DNA from: Aurelia coerulea
Taxonomy: Eukaryota > Cnidaria > Scyphozoa > Semaeostomeae > Ulmaridae
Direction: 5' to 3'
Assembly (NCBI GenBank): GCA_039566865.1
Contig: CM076959.1
Coordinates: 9,779,501-9,843,500 of the forward strand
Length of the DNA stretch: 64,000 bases
A program made the position numbers and the translations under genes. The notes beneath the pieces were generated by a model, which was not told the origin of the DNA, made no database searches, and saw only the letters and a list, made by a program, of their open reading frames with translations. Within the stretch, counting starts at the first letter, position 1, and each line of letters begins with the position of its first letter. Shown piece after piece: positions 1 through 11,464 of this stretch.

Positions 1-1141
1 AAAGCATTGTAGAAGCAAAGTAAAACATCTAATGGAAGTAAGTTTCTAATTTTGAAAAAGATTCCACAAGTTCTGGCTAATTTTTAGAAAGTTCACTGAG
101 ATGGTATTTCCAGCTTAGGTGCTCATCTAAGAGGAGTCCTAAGAATTTGCAACCTCGTTCCCAGGGTGTTCTGATGTCATACGCTGGTCACGAAGCCGAA
201 TGAACACCCTGGTACACTTGGCATCAATCTTGCCAAAATAAGACAAGATTCGCCCCATTATGGATTTGCAGTTTGCTAGGCAACGATAATCGACGAAAAA
301 TGGTCGTTGCTCTAGCGCTAATTCTGAAGTATCTAAATTGAGAAATTAAAAACAAACACTTTGAGGACCCTATTTTAGCCCTTTTTAAGGTATTTAATCA
401 TTAATCCGGGGTTAGCAAGTGCATTTAGTAGAAAAATGAGCACGATCCATTTGGGTGGAAAAAGGGCCTAAGTTGAAATTTTCAAGAATTTCCCCCACAG
501 CTTTGAAAATAGAATGGCTCGTTATTCGGCGAATGTTAGAGATAAATTGGAGATTAAAAGTGTTTTAGTGAAAGAATACAGTTTTCTGTCGATTTTTGAC
601 ATGACGCGGCCGTTTACTCCACGCAAAACGGAGTTACGGCGTAAAATGGGGTAGGCCGAAATTATTCCCCATTTTTGGGGGGCGCGCGCTCCTCTTCTGG
701 GGGCAATATTGAACCCGGAATTGCGTTATTAGACTCGCAGACGAATGGTCTCTTAAAAACTTTTTTCCGTTTTGACATCGGGCTTGTAACCATGGAGCAT
801 CGACTCCAAACGTAACCTCAGTTCAGAAAATCGCAACATTTTTTTTCAACCCCCTGTTATGACGTCATAATGACCCCAAAATTTCCTGAAACCCAAAAAT
901 TCAGATGCGCCGTGGTCCATTACCCCTATTAAACTCCTCACTTGCGCCATACACCCCATTGATTTCGTGAAATTAGCCATTCAATAGAGGCCATTTGTGA
1001 ATGGGAGCCAGTAATTATCTGATTTAGCTATCGTTTTCGAATAGCCAATCAAATTGTCGAACGGCCTCTTGTATCCCAGAGTAGAGGTAGAGCAACGAAC
1101 TCACTCTGGGGACGAGATTGAAGAATTTGACAATTGAACAA
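1..1141. other. No gene recognised
   Basis: I see no convincing exon, RNA gene or complete repeat here. The stretch is AT-rich with short G/C-rich patches around 660-700. It could be 5' flank of the host gene or worn transposon sequence. Confidence 0.5.
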
Positions 1142-1228
1142 TATTGAACAATAGTAATCATAATCAATTTATTTCAGATTGGCGCTACATAGCTATGCAC
1201 AATAAAAATAAAAAATAGCATTATACTA

Positions 1229-2134
1229 CCGGGTGTCCCAAAAAAGTATTTCTGTTTGAAAAATCACCAAAATTTGTTTACATGACCGATCTTCGATTTT
1301 ATTTTTTTTGTCAAGCAGATCCCCGGGGGGTCTACTTAATGCAATGACCACCCGGGGATGTGCCTGCCAATAGGGTGTCATTTTCGGCTGAAAATTCCGG
1401 GACAGGATTATACCTTTGCACCATTATTCCGGGACCGATATGTTCATTAGAGTTACTTTTCCAAAACAGGTCATATTATGATAATCATTTAAAGAAACAC
1501 TTCAATTTATGAAATTATTAAATGAAATTTTTAGTATCGAAAGCAATTAGCGAAAAGTATACTCTCATTTTCTTCAGAACTATCAGTTTTCCAAGTCTTA
1601 CTCCAGGACAGGGTCATAAAATTTTGTTCCGGCAGGCACATCCCCGTTGTTTTTCTCCAAGGTAGACCCCCCGGGAGCAGATCAAAGGCCAAATTATTTT
1701 CCCAGACTAGCTGATTTTGTAATTGGCTGAAAAATGAGAAATTTTAAGCTCTGTTAGGGTTTCCTGCTTTTGAATCATACTGCAAAGAAGCATTGATGAC
1801 TGCCAGATCAATTTCTTTGTGGATGTAAAGCATCTTTTTTGGTCATTAATGACTGAATTAAATGTACACTAACATTGAAAACTTCAATGATGATACAAAT
1901 TCTGAAAATTTTGACTATTAGGCAAGATTGAGTTTGTTGCTTGAAAACTATAGCTCAAAGTAAAGTTTTCAAGGTGTAATTTTTCCATCTTGTTGTATCA
2001 AAAGCAAACATTTTGTCATCTATGAATGTTTTTGGGTCTTTGACAAAATAAGTCAAAAAGAAAATTTTATCAAAGGTTTGATAATTGATTTTTGGTGATT
2101 GTTTGAACAGGAGTATTTTTTTTGGGACACGGGG
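1229..2134. mobile_element. Mariner-type MITE (CCGGGTGTCCC ends), TA target duplication
   Basis: The ends are inverted repeats beginning CCGGGTGTCCCAAAAAAGTA on the left and closing with the complement, slightly mutated, on the right. TA flanks both sides (1227-1228 and 2135-2136). There is no transposase, so this is a non-autonomous element. Related copies at 14242-14786 and 51099-51641 are about 545 bp; this one is longer because a second element (1322-1675) sits inside it. Confidence 0.85.
1322..1675. mobile_element. hAT-like MITE nested in the mariner-type MITE
   Basis: A 354-bp element with perfect 14-bp terminal inverted repeats, CCCGGGGGGTCTAC, flanked by an 8-bp direct duplication AGCAGATC (1314-1321 and 1676-1683). 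A subterminal inverted repeat, GGGGATGTGCCTGCC and its complement, lies just inside. Removing it restores the sequence of the other MITE copies. Eight-bp duplications are typical of hAT elements (family knowledge); the superfamily call is an inference because there is no coding sequence. Confidence 0.8.
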
Positions 2135-2340
2135 TAGCTAATTCAAGCCAACTACGAGAACTAATACAATCTAATGTATATACATTCATGATTAAATAAG
2201 TAAGAATACAAACAGATAGCATGAAATTTCAAGAAGGAATTAAAAACGTAGTTGTATAAGAATCCGAGCTGTTGTGTGAAAAATCCGGCTATGGTATGAC
2301 ATGGTACCATGAGAAGCCAAGTTGTGGTATAAATGTGCTA

Positions 2341-2759
2341 CAGTAGAAACCCGCATAAAAGAACCTGTTTCTATAAGAACCTAGAGGCTGAAATTCAATC
2401 TTTTAAACCCTCTAAATAAGAACCTCTAAGAGGCTGAAACTGGGAAAGGTTCTTATATAATAGCTTTCATGTAAATTATGAAAATGACCAGAATTTTTAG
2501 AATTCTTCACATTCTGATCAGACTTCTTCATTGGTACAAAAGATTTGTTCTCAAGAATTCTCAAGAATTCTCGAGAAATCTCAAGAAATCTCAAGAATTC
2601 TTGGGCTGGAAAACAGTGTTAATGCGTGCAAGGCCTGCTTGTATATAAGAACCTTTTTAAGAACCTTACAGGCTGGAATTTAGAATAGCAGCCATTTAAT
2701 TAAGAACCTATTCAGGCTGCCTAGAAAAAACCTAGGTTCTTTTATGCGGGTTTCTACTG
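2341..2759. mobile_element. pogo/Tigger-like MITE, TA target duplication
   Basis: The 419-bp element has about 26-bp terminal inverted repeats starting CAGTAGAAACCCGC and flanking TA at 2339-2340 and 2760-2761. The interior repeats motifs such as AAGAACC. Ends of the form CAGTAGAA with a TA target are typical of pogo/Tigger elements. It has no transposase gene and interrupts the LINE tail described at 1142-2880. Confidence 0.8.
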
Positions 2760-2880
2760 TACATGATCTGCATGTGCAGTCAGCGCCATTCCAATTTGAA
2801 TTTTTTTTCTTAAACTCGTTGATAGAAACGCGACTCCCTGGAAGATCAGCCCCACCCTGGAGTTATGAATTGTTATGTCT

Positions 2881-4135
2881 GTATCTTCTTCTTGAATTCA
2901 TGCATATTTCAAGTTTTTGCTGAAGAGATTGTTTCTTGCATAAATAATCTATAATAAGTACAATGAATAGATCAATTGAGGCGGCGCTCCTTTGGCGGCG
3001 CTACTTTGAGTTCAGCCAATCATTGGCGTGAGTGTTATTGTCACTTCGCTTTGGACTCTATTGTTCATCTGGTGTTAGATCGGCTTGTTTTTATCGTTTG
3101 TATTTGTACTGCGTGCAGTGCTAACGAGTGTACGATGAAACACCTTTTTGGTTTTCAACGTTGCTTTTTATTATAGCTACTATTAACTCATTTCTTCCAT
3201 TTAGGATTGCAGACTAATTCGTTTTTCTCTTGCAGGATTTAATAGTCTTCAAGGTAAACCCTAAATAAATTTTTAGTTTGGTTGTTATTCGTTTACAAGA
3301 GTTAACAATTTGGAACGGTTTCTTTCCACATACGACACTGTCTAATGTTGTTCTTGTGGTTTATTACGAGGAGTCCTGGAGTCCATTATTCAAGGCAATT
3401 TTAAAATTCTGTATCGCAACTCATTTATAAAGCAGATCGTAATTCACATTGTTTGTGGGGATTGTTTGTTTGTTAAAAGATAAAAGGCTGGGAAAGTCCG
3501 GTTATACATGCAATGAATGGCTCATTGTTCAGTCATTGTCTGGTTACAATGAAATATTGTTATTTCGCAATCATGTATTTTGACAAAGACTAGATGTGTT
3601 AATCTTCATAAGAACATCAATTCTTTGCGTTTCAGTTGAAAAATATTTATGTTATAATAAGCACAAGTACGCAATAGAACACAACAGACAAGAACACTTT
3701 TTGGATTTTGCGCAACACCTGGACCTTTTGGCTATTCTACAAATGAGTCTGGATCAAGCAATACTTTTGGATTTTTTCATACGAAATTTTCTATTGAGTG
3801 GCGTAAGACGTCCTACCTCTATTTTCGCATTCGAAGGTCGTTTGATTTCTACAAATTGGATGTATGAACATATCTTTTGATCCAGACTCTTTGGCAGGAG
3901 AGCTAAAAAGGTTTATTATTCTCCATATCTGTAACCAGTTGCACTCCGCGAGTCCGCGAGCGCTTGCAAATGAAATTTAGTCCCCCTTGCTTGCGAATTC
4001 GATTGCCAAGATATAAAGTTCCCCCATATTCACATCGCAAAAATTTCTAAGCTAAGATTTTAACTATATTCTTCACACAGTATAGCCTAAAGGTCACAAT
4101 CTTAATTTTATTGTATTTAAGAGATTAGACCTTTC
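2881..4135 (+). other. Region upstream of the first recognised exon; possible promoter or 5' UTR
   Basis: Between the LINE tail and the C2 exon I see no firm coding sequence. A more G/C-rich patch at 2980-3010 is followed by AGCCAAT at 3014-3020, which could belong to a promoter. A 19-nt piece at 3236-3254 has a pyrimidine tract plus AG before it and GTAAAC after it, so it could be a 5' UTR micro-exon. None of this is confirmed by the sequence alone. Confidence 0.25.
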
Positions 4136-4585
4136 ATGCAACTTTCTATTTCAGTTGTGAAAGGAGAAGATCTGCCTGCACTGGACCCAATTGGCACGTC
4201 AGATCCATATTGCATCCTGAAACTTGGTGGAGCAGAGCGACAAACAACTATTAAATACCGAACTTTGAATCCAGCTTGGAATGAGACATTTGTCTTTGAA
4301 GTTGATAGGCTACCTCAGGTTGCATTCAGTGGACCATCATATCGTAAGAGCACTGTTCCGTGTGTTGTACCTCTATGTGAATTGGTTTATTACTTAACCA
4401 TTGATGTTTGGGACAAAGATCGGCTGAACAGAGATGATTTAATGGGACGGTTGATGATTCCAGTGACCACGTTGCCTGATGGAACTGTGTCAAGATGGTG
4501 TCCGTTAGGAAGGACGTCCGCCGGGGGACAAGCAAAAGGAAGGTTGTTGCTGAATTTCACTTTGAAAGCCTTGGAGGATGATGAG
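4136..4585 (+). CDS. Exon: C2 domain, N-terminal part of a C2-GRAM-myotubularin protein
   Basis: Encodes 150 residues. The beta-strand LSISVVKGEDL (3-13) is followed by LDPIGTSDPYC (16-26), a hydrophobic strand, and DVWDKDRLNRDD (90-101). Asp17, Asp23, Asp93, Asp95 and Asp101 sit where C2 domains hold calcium, so calcium-dependent membrane binding is plausible. About 23 extra residues near 60-85 lengthen one loop. ATG 4136 follows an in-frame TAA and starts just before the first C2 strand. An acceptor-like TTTCAG ends at 4154, so an upstream exon cannot be excluded. The exon ends in an acidic tail at donor GTAGGA in phase 0, which fits the exon at 7233. Linkage to the phosphatase exons is inferred from phase, strand and order. 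Confidence 0.75.
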
Positions 4586-4739
4586 GTAGGAAACTAGATT
4601 ACACTATGACCTGATTTGTTGTTTTCACTTCAAACTTGAAACAGTTACATCTACCAATACTGGCAGGGACGTCGCCATGGGAGGGTATGAAGGTGCAAAT
4701 ACCCCCAGTCTGAAAGTGTCGAACTTTTACCCCCTCACT

Positions 4740-5478
4740 ATTTATTGGTTGGCCCGCGCAAATTAATTGCTCAACATTTGATTAGATATTCAAATGTGAC
4801 GATAACATGAAAACAGGCCTGTGGGAAGACAACCATTTCCCTAAGATTTTGAAGTAATTTCAGATACCAAACTCTTGCAAATTGATTGAAAGTTTACTGA
4901 GTTACTAGCGTTCAAAGATCAAATTTATGTAATACCTCCAAGTTCATTGAAAATTTACTGAGTTACGAGCGCTCAAAGATCAAATTTATGTAATACCTGA
5001 AGCCAGAGACCCCTAGATGCATTTTAATGCAAAAAGCTTCGAAATTGAGGTAAAACAAGTAATCTAATGTCACACCTCTTGTTGATATAAGGCAAACCAA
5101 ACAGGTCTTCCAATGTGATTTAATTCTTATAACCATTGCCAAAATCTGCCTGAGAATGCATGCATCAAAAGACATTAATTGAAAACATAATCGACTTTTC
5201 AAACTTTGCTCTGCAGAATTCACCTTGGGCAATGGGAGAATTCCTCAAAGCATCTATACGCTTGTGAGTTAGGTTATTAACAATCTTATACGATCCCATT
5301 TGGTTTGCTCGGAAATAAGAGAGAAACCAAAGAAATGATGGTCAATTCTACTTTTGCCAGGATTTGCAAGATTCTGGTTTTTACAAATTAGTTAAATGTG
5401 GTTAACCCCTTCTTTTAATTATATCGTTATTTTTTGCATCAAATAAAAAACGTAGAACAGTTTGCTGGGACACCCTAT
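4740..5478. mobile_element. Degenerate MITE (GGGTGTCCCAG family)
   Basis: The right end, CTGGGACACCCTATA, and the left-side word CAACATTTGATTAGATATT match the elements at 11465-12470 and 51003-52147. A 50-bp segment around 4885-5000 is repeated in tandem. The left end is worn and the exact boundary uncertain. It lies in the first intron and has no coding capacity. Confidence 0.5.
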
Positions 5479-6045
5479 ACACCTCTCAGATCTAAAGAAA
5501 AAAGTGATCGAGGGGAGCTGACCATCCCAAACGAATTCACGCTCTTAAGATTACTTTACAAAAAGCCGAAGAAATAGGCCTAACTTTATAGAGCATCGAT
5601 GACAATATTTCTCGGTGACGTGTTTGGATGATAGCCGCAAACAAGCTCGAAGTTTTTCTCCAGTATTTCGCAAAACAAATTCAGACCATGTTGAAGGAAG
5701 GGAGGGAGAGAGGTATTGTCAATACTATCTAGGATAATTCTAATTTAAAGTCGAAAGATGATCAGAGAGTTCGTAGTCTCAAGGACATAAGATGTTATTT
5801 TTATGGCCAAAGTGATGCTTGGAAGGCACTTTTTCGCATCCTTACTGATACTTTCCTTAAGTACAAAATGAATGCAGTTGTCCTCGTCGAGTTCTGGTGG
5901 ATGTTTGTTGTTTAGGTCTTACAGCAAACCAAGGACCTCTTGTCGTAAGTCTAGTAGGAAACCATTGAATAAACATATAATTTTGTACCAAGTCAGTGAG
6001 AAAAAAGGTTTGATGTATGAGTACGCATCAGAGTGTGTCGAGCTA

Positions 6046-6460
6046 AGGGAGCGGTCATTTTCAATCCTGGGTACCAGGGCGGAGGATAGTTTCACACAAT
6101 TAGAAAAACATTGATGGCCCATCTGAAATATAAAAAATATTTCTGTACCCCACAATCTTTCGGCAAAATGGTTTGGTACCCCATCCATACCTCTTTGAGT
6201 ATAAGAAGTATATATGGACACATACCAAGTTGTCTAAGGCAATTTTCATACCGTGATTCATCGTCTCCAGATGTCTGTTAAACATTTCTTGTAAATGATG
6301 ATTGATGACTTCATATAAAATATTTCAAGCAAAAATGTTACTTGCCCCATAAAATTTTATCTTGATATTTTCGTACCCCCATGAAATAACGACAACAAGT
6401 TTCATACCCCTGTCAAAAATCCTCCGCCCTGGTACCCAGGTTTATAAATGACTGCTCCCT
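6046..6460. mobile_element. TIR element of about 415 bp
   Basis: Inverted ends of about 40 bp share GGTACCAGGGCGGAGGAT (left, near 6070; complement near 6420) and a terminal AGGGAGC. I could not decide the target duplication. No coding sequence. It lies in the first intron. Confidence 0.65.
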
Positions 6461-7232
6461 AAAGACTGCTTTCATCTAACGTGCCAGGCATCGAAGATTC
6501 TCAATGAATTCTGACGAAATCTCCAATTCTTAAGAAAGTACGAAAGACTGCAAGGATCTTGGGCAAGAGTTCCTAAGAATGACCTGAAGATTCTTATTTT
6601 TAGGTAAGGCAGCGTGCAAGCTTGATGTCCGTCTCGCATTAGATGTCACATGAGATTAGCATTAATTCAAATTACTCTTCAATTGTCTTTATTTGTGGGT
6701 TCAATGTGAAATAGATTTAGATCCTAAATTTTTGATGTTCAAAATCAATAATTTAGTGCTGAAAGTTACGTCAATTTTTCGAGAATGTCACTTCTCAGAA
6801 TCTTTTACAAAGGGCCAATAGTGTTCCAGCATTTAGAAATGGAGTTGAAGTGTGCTCGAAAAGGAGAAGTTAACATCTATTTTTCGAATAGCTTTGGGAT
6901 ATATTTCATCAAACAATGGATACATTTTAGAGTTTTTGTTAGTCCTCAGGTTACCACTAGGCGGTTGTTAAAATGTCAAGCTTAATTTGACCAGATATAT
7001 TGAAGCAGGAACATCCCTTCCATGAACATCCCTGTTTAAACACAGTTGGGCGGTGTGTAAAATATGTCGGAAAGGAGGCAAACAAGCCGTTGTAAGGTAT
7101 GCCTACCCGAGGAATTTTAGAAAAGATGGGCTTTTCTAAGTGATCCTTACATTCTTGTACTTTTGTGTGAAGTTTTGTGGCATTAATGTTGTAAAAATAA
7201 AACTAGTCATGCTTGTAATTTATCCTTTAAAG

Positions 7233-7338
7233 CCAATTCCAAGATGGATTGCTGATGAAATATTGCAAAAGGATTGCTCAAGACTTGCTGGCTTCCAGCT
7301 TCCAATTGTGAGTGGAGAAGAAGTTGCAAATTTTCCTG
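7233..7338 (+). CDS. Exon: linker and start of the PH-GRAM domain
   Basis: An exon of 106 nt reads PIPRWIADEILQ and ends SGEEVANFPG. It is bounded by acceptor CCTTTAAAG and donor GTATGTGG. It enters in phase 0, as left by the C2 exon, and leaves one base that completes a glycine codon with the exon at 11325. The segment SGEEV is typical of the start of the GRAM domain, where E-x-V precedes the first strand. It probably links the C2 and GRAM modules. Confidence 0.7.
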
Positions 7339-9085
7339 GTATGTGGTTAAGTTTTTTCTATTTTAGGCAAGAGAAAGCTCACCCACTTCACAGATTTAAT
7401 CATAGTATTGTGCAGAGCAAATACGGAGCACCATTGTTAACTGCATGGTCCAAGGCAAATCCAAGAAACTGATTCCAATTATAGCAAAGCCAAATATTCG
7501 AACATACGATTAACTGAGACTGTGATTATATGAGTACTTGGATAAATCATATGACTAATGCGAGTGAGTTGAATATATGATCTTGAGTATAGTAAAATCC
7601 AGTCCCAAAAGAGTCTTTATTCGAGTTCCAAATAATTAACTGCTATACAAGCGCACTTCGCGCACTATACAAGTGTCGGTTTCCTACTCGTCCACAATCT
7701 TCAAGTGACGTCTTATTCGCACCCAGTTCAATGTCCAAAGCATTAAATACTATCAATACAAATGTTATTTGTATATGCGAAAGTCATGTGATAAGTATCA
7801 AATATCAAAATATGGTAATAAATGGACGAAGTAGGTAGCATCAGCGTTATCAAAGCTAGTGTCATTGAAAGTTGAAGGAGTTTCAGAGAGTTTTGTCTCA
7901 AATTCTCAAGACATCATTGTTTGTGCCGCAAGTGATGCTTGGAAGAGATTTTGCTTCGCATTCTTAACAATGCTTTCTGAAGAATTCTTGTCCAAGAAAT
8001 CTTTCATGCGATCATATCTTCAATCCGTGAGAGAGCCATGGGCTTTACTGTACATATACAAATTACCCTACCCCTTTATATCTTCGTATATACCGGGTGA
8101 CCCTGAAAAATGTGACCCAACGCAATCTGTTACAGAAAATTAAATAAGTGGCCGATTGAAATGCTTCAAAAGCTGTTCTGTCGCTAAAAGACTAGCCTAT
8201 GCTATTAGTATTTTTTGCAATTTTTTTTGGCACGGTATATTTCCAAACTTAAGGATTTCGAGGAAAAGGGCATGCCTGAAATCCTCAAAAAGTCGTCAAA
8301 AACAGGGGATCGATTTACAGCCATTTCAAATCTTCAAAACAACGAGGAGGGTGTTCCATTTCAATCTGGGAATAGGCAACCCAGTCGGAAGTCTTCAGAG
8401 CAAGTTTATAGTCCCTATAAAGACAGGTCTCCCTTTTGCTCCTAAGGAGAAAATTTCATTTTTCTGAACAGTGTTTCAACCAGCTCTGATCTTCCCTGCT
8501 AATGATTAATTATAAACTCTTTAACTAACGATCTACAATTTAGAAGGATATTAAAAACTAAAGAATCTGGTTTCAAATGTTCGACCTGTGATTTTATCAA
8601 CAGTCATTTTATGATAAGCGTAAGAACGAATAGTTTCATGTTTTGACCTGGACTGATTACGCGCTACAGTCTCGCTGCTTGCCTGCAAGCGATCTGCCGC
8701 TACGACTCATGTCCACACGTTTCCAGAAAAGAATTAGCCTAGTTCTGATTCAATTTGGCCTAAATTACCTCCTATTTTTCTCAAAACTGCCAACCCTAAA
8801 ACGTCACAAAAAGCGGTTTTCCTGAAATGCTCTAATGTAAAACAAGCTATCAGTCCTTAGATGAATGTTTCTTCGAGCTACAAGAGGAAACGACTCCTAC
8901 TTACAAGTGATATTCTGCTTGTTTAGGGATACAAAAGATCTCGTAAAGCCAATTTTTGAATTTTTAACGCTATTATACATGCGGTGTTTCTCTCTGAAAT
9001 CAGAATTTAGCTTAAAATCGTATTCCTCGATATGTGTGAAAGCACGGGCGGCAGGAAACGCTGGATTTAGATAAATCTTCATACA
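7339..9085. other. Intron; single MITE end and dispersed repeat
   Basis: No coding sequence recognised. A lone transposon end, CCGGGTGACCC, lies at about 8095. The stretch 7870-7990 resembles 5765-5870 (shared AAGTGATGCTTGGAAG), a dispersed repeat of unknown type. 8725-8830 is similar in inverted orientation to 13845-13945. Confidence 0.4.
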
Positions 9086-9447
9086 TGATACATCGAGTTA
9101 TTCCTATCCTACAATATCATTTCGTTCGTGATATATCGACTTGTTTTCCTGCAGTGTCTACCCCTCCTGCGAAGGTGCAATTTTAATACAATTGATGTGA
9201 CCTCAAGGGCCCTGGAGCAATTATGCCACTCAAGTGTGGTAAAATGAAACGGGAAAGCAAAGAAGGAAAAGCAACTCCTCTCTTCGAGGAGTTTCCGTTT
9301 GAGTGGCATAATTGTTCCAGGACCCTTGAGGTCACGTCAATCGGATTAAAATGGCGCCTTCGCAGGAGAGGTAGACACAGAAGGAAAATAAGTCGATATA
9401 TGTCGAACGAAATGATATTGTAAGATAGGAATAACTCGATGTATCAT
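9086..9447. mobile_element. Foldback element with arms of about 145 bp
   Basis: The left arm (about 9086-9226) and right arm (about 9299-9447) are near-perfect inverted copies. Both contain TGATACATCGAGTTATTCCTA and CAAGGGYCCTGGARCAAT in the appropriate orientation. The spacer of about 70 bp carries GAAACGGGAAAGCAAAGAAG. It directly abuts, and apparently interrupts, the LINE that follows. The RNA would form a long hairpin. The transposon superfamily is not clear. Confidence 0.8.
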
Positions 9448-10570
9448 TCATGCATGAAGCTTTTTCTAAATTTCATTCGCTGTGGTGTGCCGCAAGGTTC
9501 TTGTCTTGGCCCTCTTTTGTTTCTGATTTATATCAATGATCTTCCGTTTTCTCTGAAGAAACGTAAAGTGACCATGTACGCTGACGATACCAGTATTTCT
9601 TACTCTTCTTCGAGCTTAGTAGATATAAACCAAACTCTGAATAGTGAACTGAATGATTTGAAGCGATGGTTGCAGGGTAATAAACTTTCTTTGAATGTTT
9701 TAAAAACTCAAGCTTTGATTGTAGGTTCCCAGCCCAAAATTAAGAAAATTACCGATAAGGTTGTTGATCATCCACTATTTTTTACTGTTGACTGCTCTCA
9801 GGTTGAAAATGTAGACCGAACAAAGCATCTGGGTGTGATAATCGATAGAAATTTGGATTGGGAAGAACACGTTTACAATCTCCGTACTAAGGTTTCTCGT
9901 GCAATTGGATTTTTGAAATATTCCAGGAAATTTTTACCTCAAAACACGTTGAGTGCAATGTATAGGGGTATCGTCGAGCCCCATTTTCGGTTCTGTTGTT
10001 CTGTGTGGGGGTGCTGTGGGGTGACTAAACTGCAAACCCTGCAGAAGCTGCAAAATCGAGCAGCTAGGATTGTAACAAAAAAGTCGATTTGATACGCCTG
10101 CTATGGCATTAATTCGCAGTTTAAATTGGCCTACTGTAAATGACATTATTAGAAGCGAAACAGCTACCACAATGTACAAATCGCTGAATGGTCTGGTCCC
10201 GGAGTACCTTTCAGACCTGTTCGAAAAAATTCTACTCGAACTATCAGAAAACTGAGAAATACCGATACTGATCTCTCGTTACCATTACGAAAAACTAACA
10301 ATGGGCAGAGGGCTATATCTTTTCGTGGACCTAAGCTTTGGAATCAACTTGAACCTGGTGCTAAACAGGCACCCTCCCTTGCCACTTTTAAGAGAAGAAT
10401 CAAAAACTTACCTTAACGAGATTTCTTTTATTTTTTGTTAACTATTATATAGTGATCTTTTGAATTAGTAAATGTTCTACCACGGCCCCCTGAAAAGCGG
10501 TTCATATGGATTGACGGGGCTACCGTGCTTAAATAAATAAAAATGAAAACAAAATTAAATGAAATGAAAT
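9448..10570 (+). pseudogene. Non-LTR retrotransposon (CR1/Jockey-like) reverse transcriptase, 5'-truncated
   Basis: Reads from the middle of the RT domain: GVPQGSCLGPLLFLIYINDL, then the catalytic YADD at about 9577, then the thumb with HLGVIIDRNLDW and the C-terminal RAARIVTKKS. A frameshift near 10086 separates this from the last part, IRSLNWPTVNDIIRSE to FKRRIKNLP, ending about 10413. A 3' UTR with CCCCCTGAAAAGCGGTTCA and an A-rich AAATAAAT tail follows. The 5' half is missing and is replaced by the foldback element. It sits in an intron and is dead as a gene. Confidence 0.9.
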
Positions 10571-10753
10571 AAATTCAGCGTTTCATACCGCCCGTGGTGA
10601 ATGCAGTCAAAATGTACTTTTGAGAAGATAGTGACATTTTAGCAGTTTTCTTTTTAGAAATTACATGAGCTAAGAAAATCATTATTTCATTATTTTTGTG
10701 GCTGAAAATTGAATTGAATTGAACCACTCACTTATTAATTTTGTTAGAGCAAG

Positions 10754-11058
10754 GGTGTTAGGACATCCGTGTTTGATTAAATATTTATTTGCGTTGTCTT
10801 TATCTTGTTGTTAACTTTGTTTTGTCTCAACGCGTGTCTAACTACTTTGCTGTTTGGTCATTCGAATGTATCTCCCTTGTATTCCTGTGTGTTAAAGTCC
10901 CCTAGCATTTGTGGTTAAAAAAAGGGAGATTGATTTGAGTGACCAAGGAACAAAGCAATTAGGCCAATTGAAGACACGAGTTGAAAGGAAACAAAAAAGG
11001 CAGCAAAATCAAGACAAGCTAGATAAATATTTGATCAAAACATGGGTGTCCTAACACC
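10754..11058. mobile_element. Short TIR element (MITE)
   Basis: Inverted ends of about 40 bp: GGTGTTAGGACATCCGTG on the left, its near-complement ending CCTAACACC on the right, both followed inward by AAATATTTAT. About 305 bp, no coding sequence. The target duplication is not clear, so the superfamily is left open. Confidence 0.7.
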
Positions 11059-11324
11059 GTTGGTTGCCAATGGATGCCCTTCACTGTGAAATTGCTCAGT
11101 TGATAGTGCATTTCTAGATTGTGAGTGATAATGTCAATTTATGGTGTTGTAACTTTTGAAATAATGTGGATTGTTTATTCAGTGCAATTTTTAGACAACC
11201 GTTGATGAAACTTTTTACTCTCCCAGCATATTATGCATTGGATCTAAGGATTTCATTACAAGTCAAGGCATGCAAATTTTGTAAAGGATAGTTTCAAATA
11301 TGTATTTTGTTTATGATTGTGTAG

Positions 11325-11418
11325 GCAACAATGAACATGTTGAGATGCTGCTAGACGATGTCTTGGTTGAAGTGAGTGGCCATAGGGGACTAGGAAGGAT
11401 CTTTTTAACAGATTTCAG
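11325..11418 (+). CDS. Exon: PH-GRAM domain core
   Basis: A 94-nt exon encodes NNEHVEMLLDDVLVEVSG then GLGRIFLTDF. Acceptor TTGTGTAG, donor GTATGA. It enters in phase 1 (completing Gly) and leaves phase 2 (completing Arg). The strand pattern, with GxIFLTDFR at the end, is the hallmark of the GRAM fold that precedes the phosphatase in myotubularins and contributes to phosphoinositide binding. Confidence 0.85.
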
Positions 11419-11464
11419 GTATGAATTTTGATTATTCATCCAGATTAAAGCTCTTTTTATGTAC

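Larger units (their letters stand above)
1142..2880 (-). mobile_element. LINE 3' tail, minus strand, split by later insertions
   Basis: The pieces 1142-1226, 2137-2338 and 2762-2830 line up in order with 23001-23031 plus 24096-24440, where the same tail adjoins a readable reverse-transcriptase C-terminus on the minus strand. Shared words include GGCGCTACATAG and CCAAGTTGTGGTATAAA. The 3' end is at the left, next to an AAT-rich tract. The copy is 5'-truncated and noncoding, and it is cut by a mariner-type MITE and by a pogo-like MITE. Confidence 0.7.

Noticed and set aside
3236..3254. 19-nt micro-exon candidate upstream of the C2 exon
   Set aside because: Splice-site-like ends alone are too common; no coding or conservation evidence.
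4320..4390. Retained intron inside the C2 exon
   Set aside because: CAG-GTTGCA could be a donor, but no acceptor AG with a pyrimidine tract precedes LTIDVWD; treated as an in-frame loop insertion.
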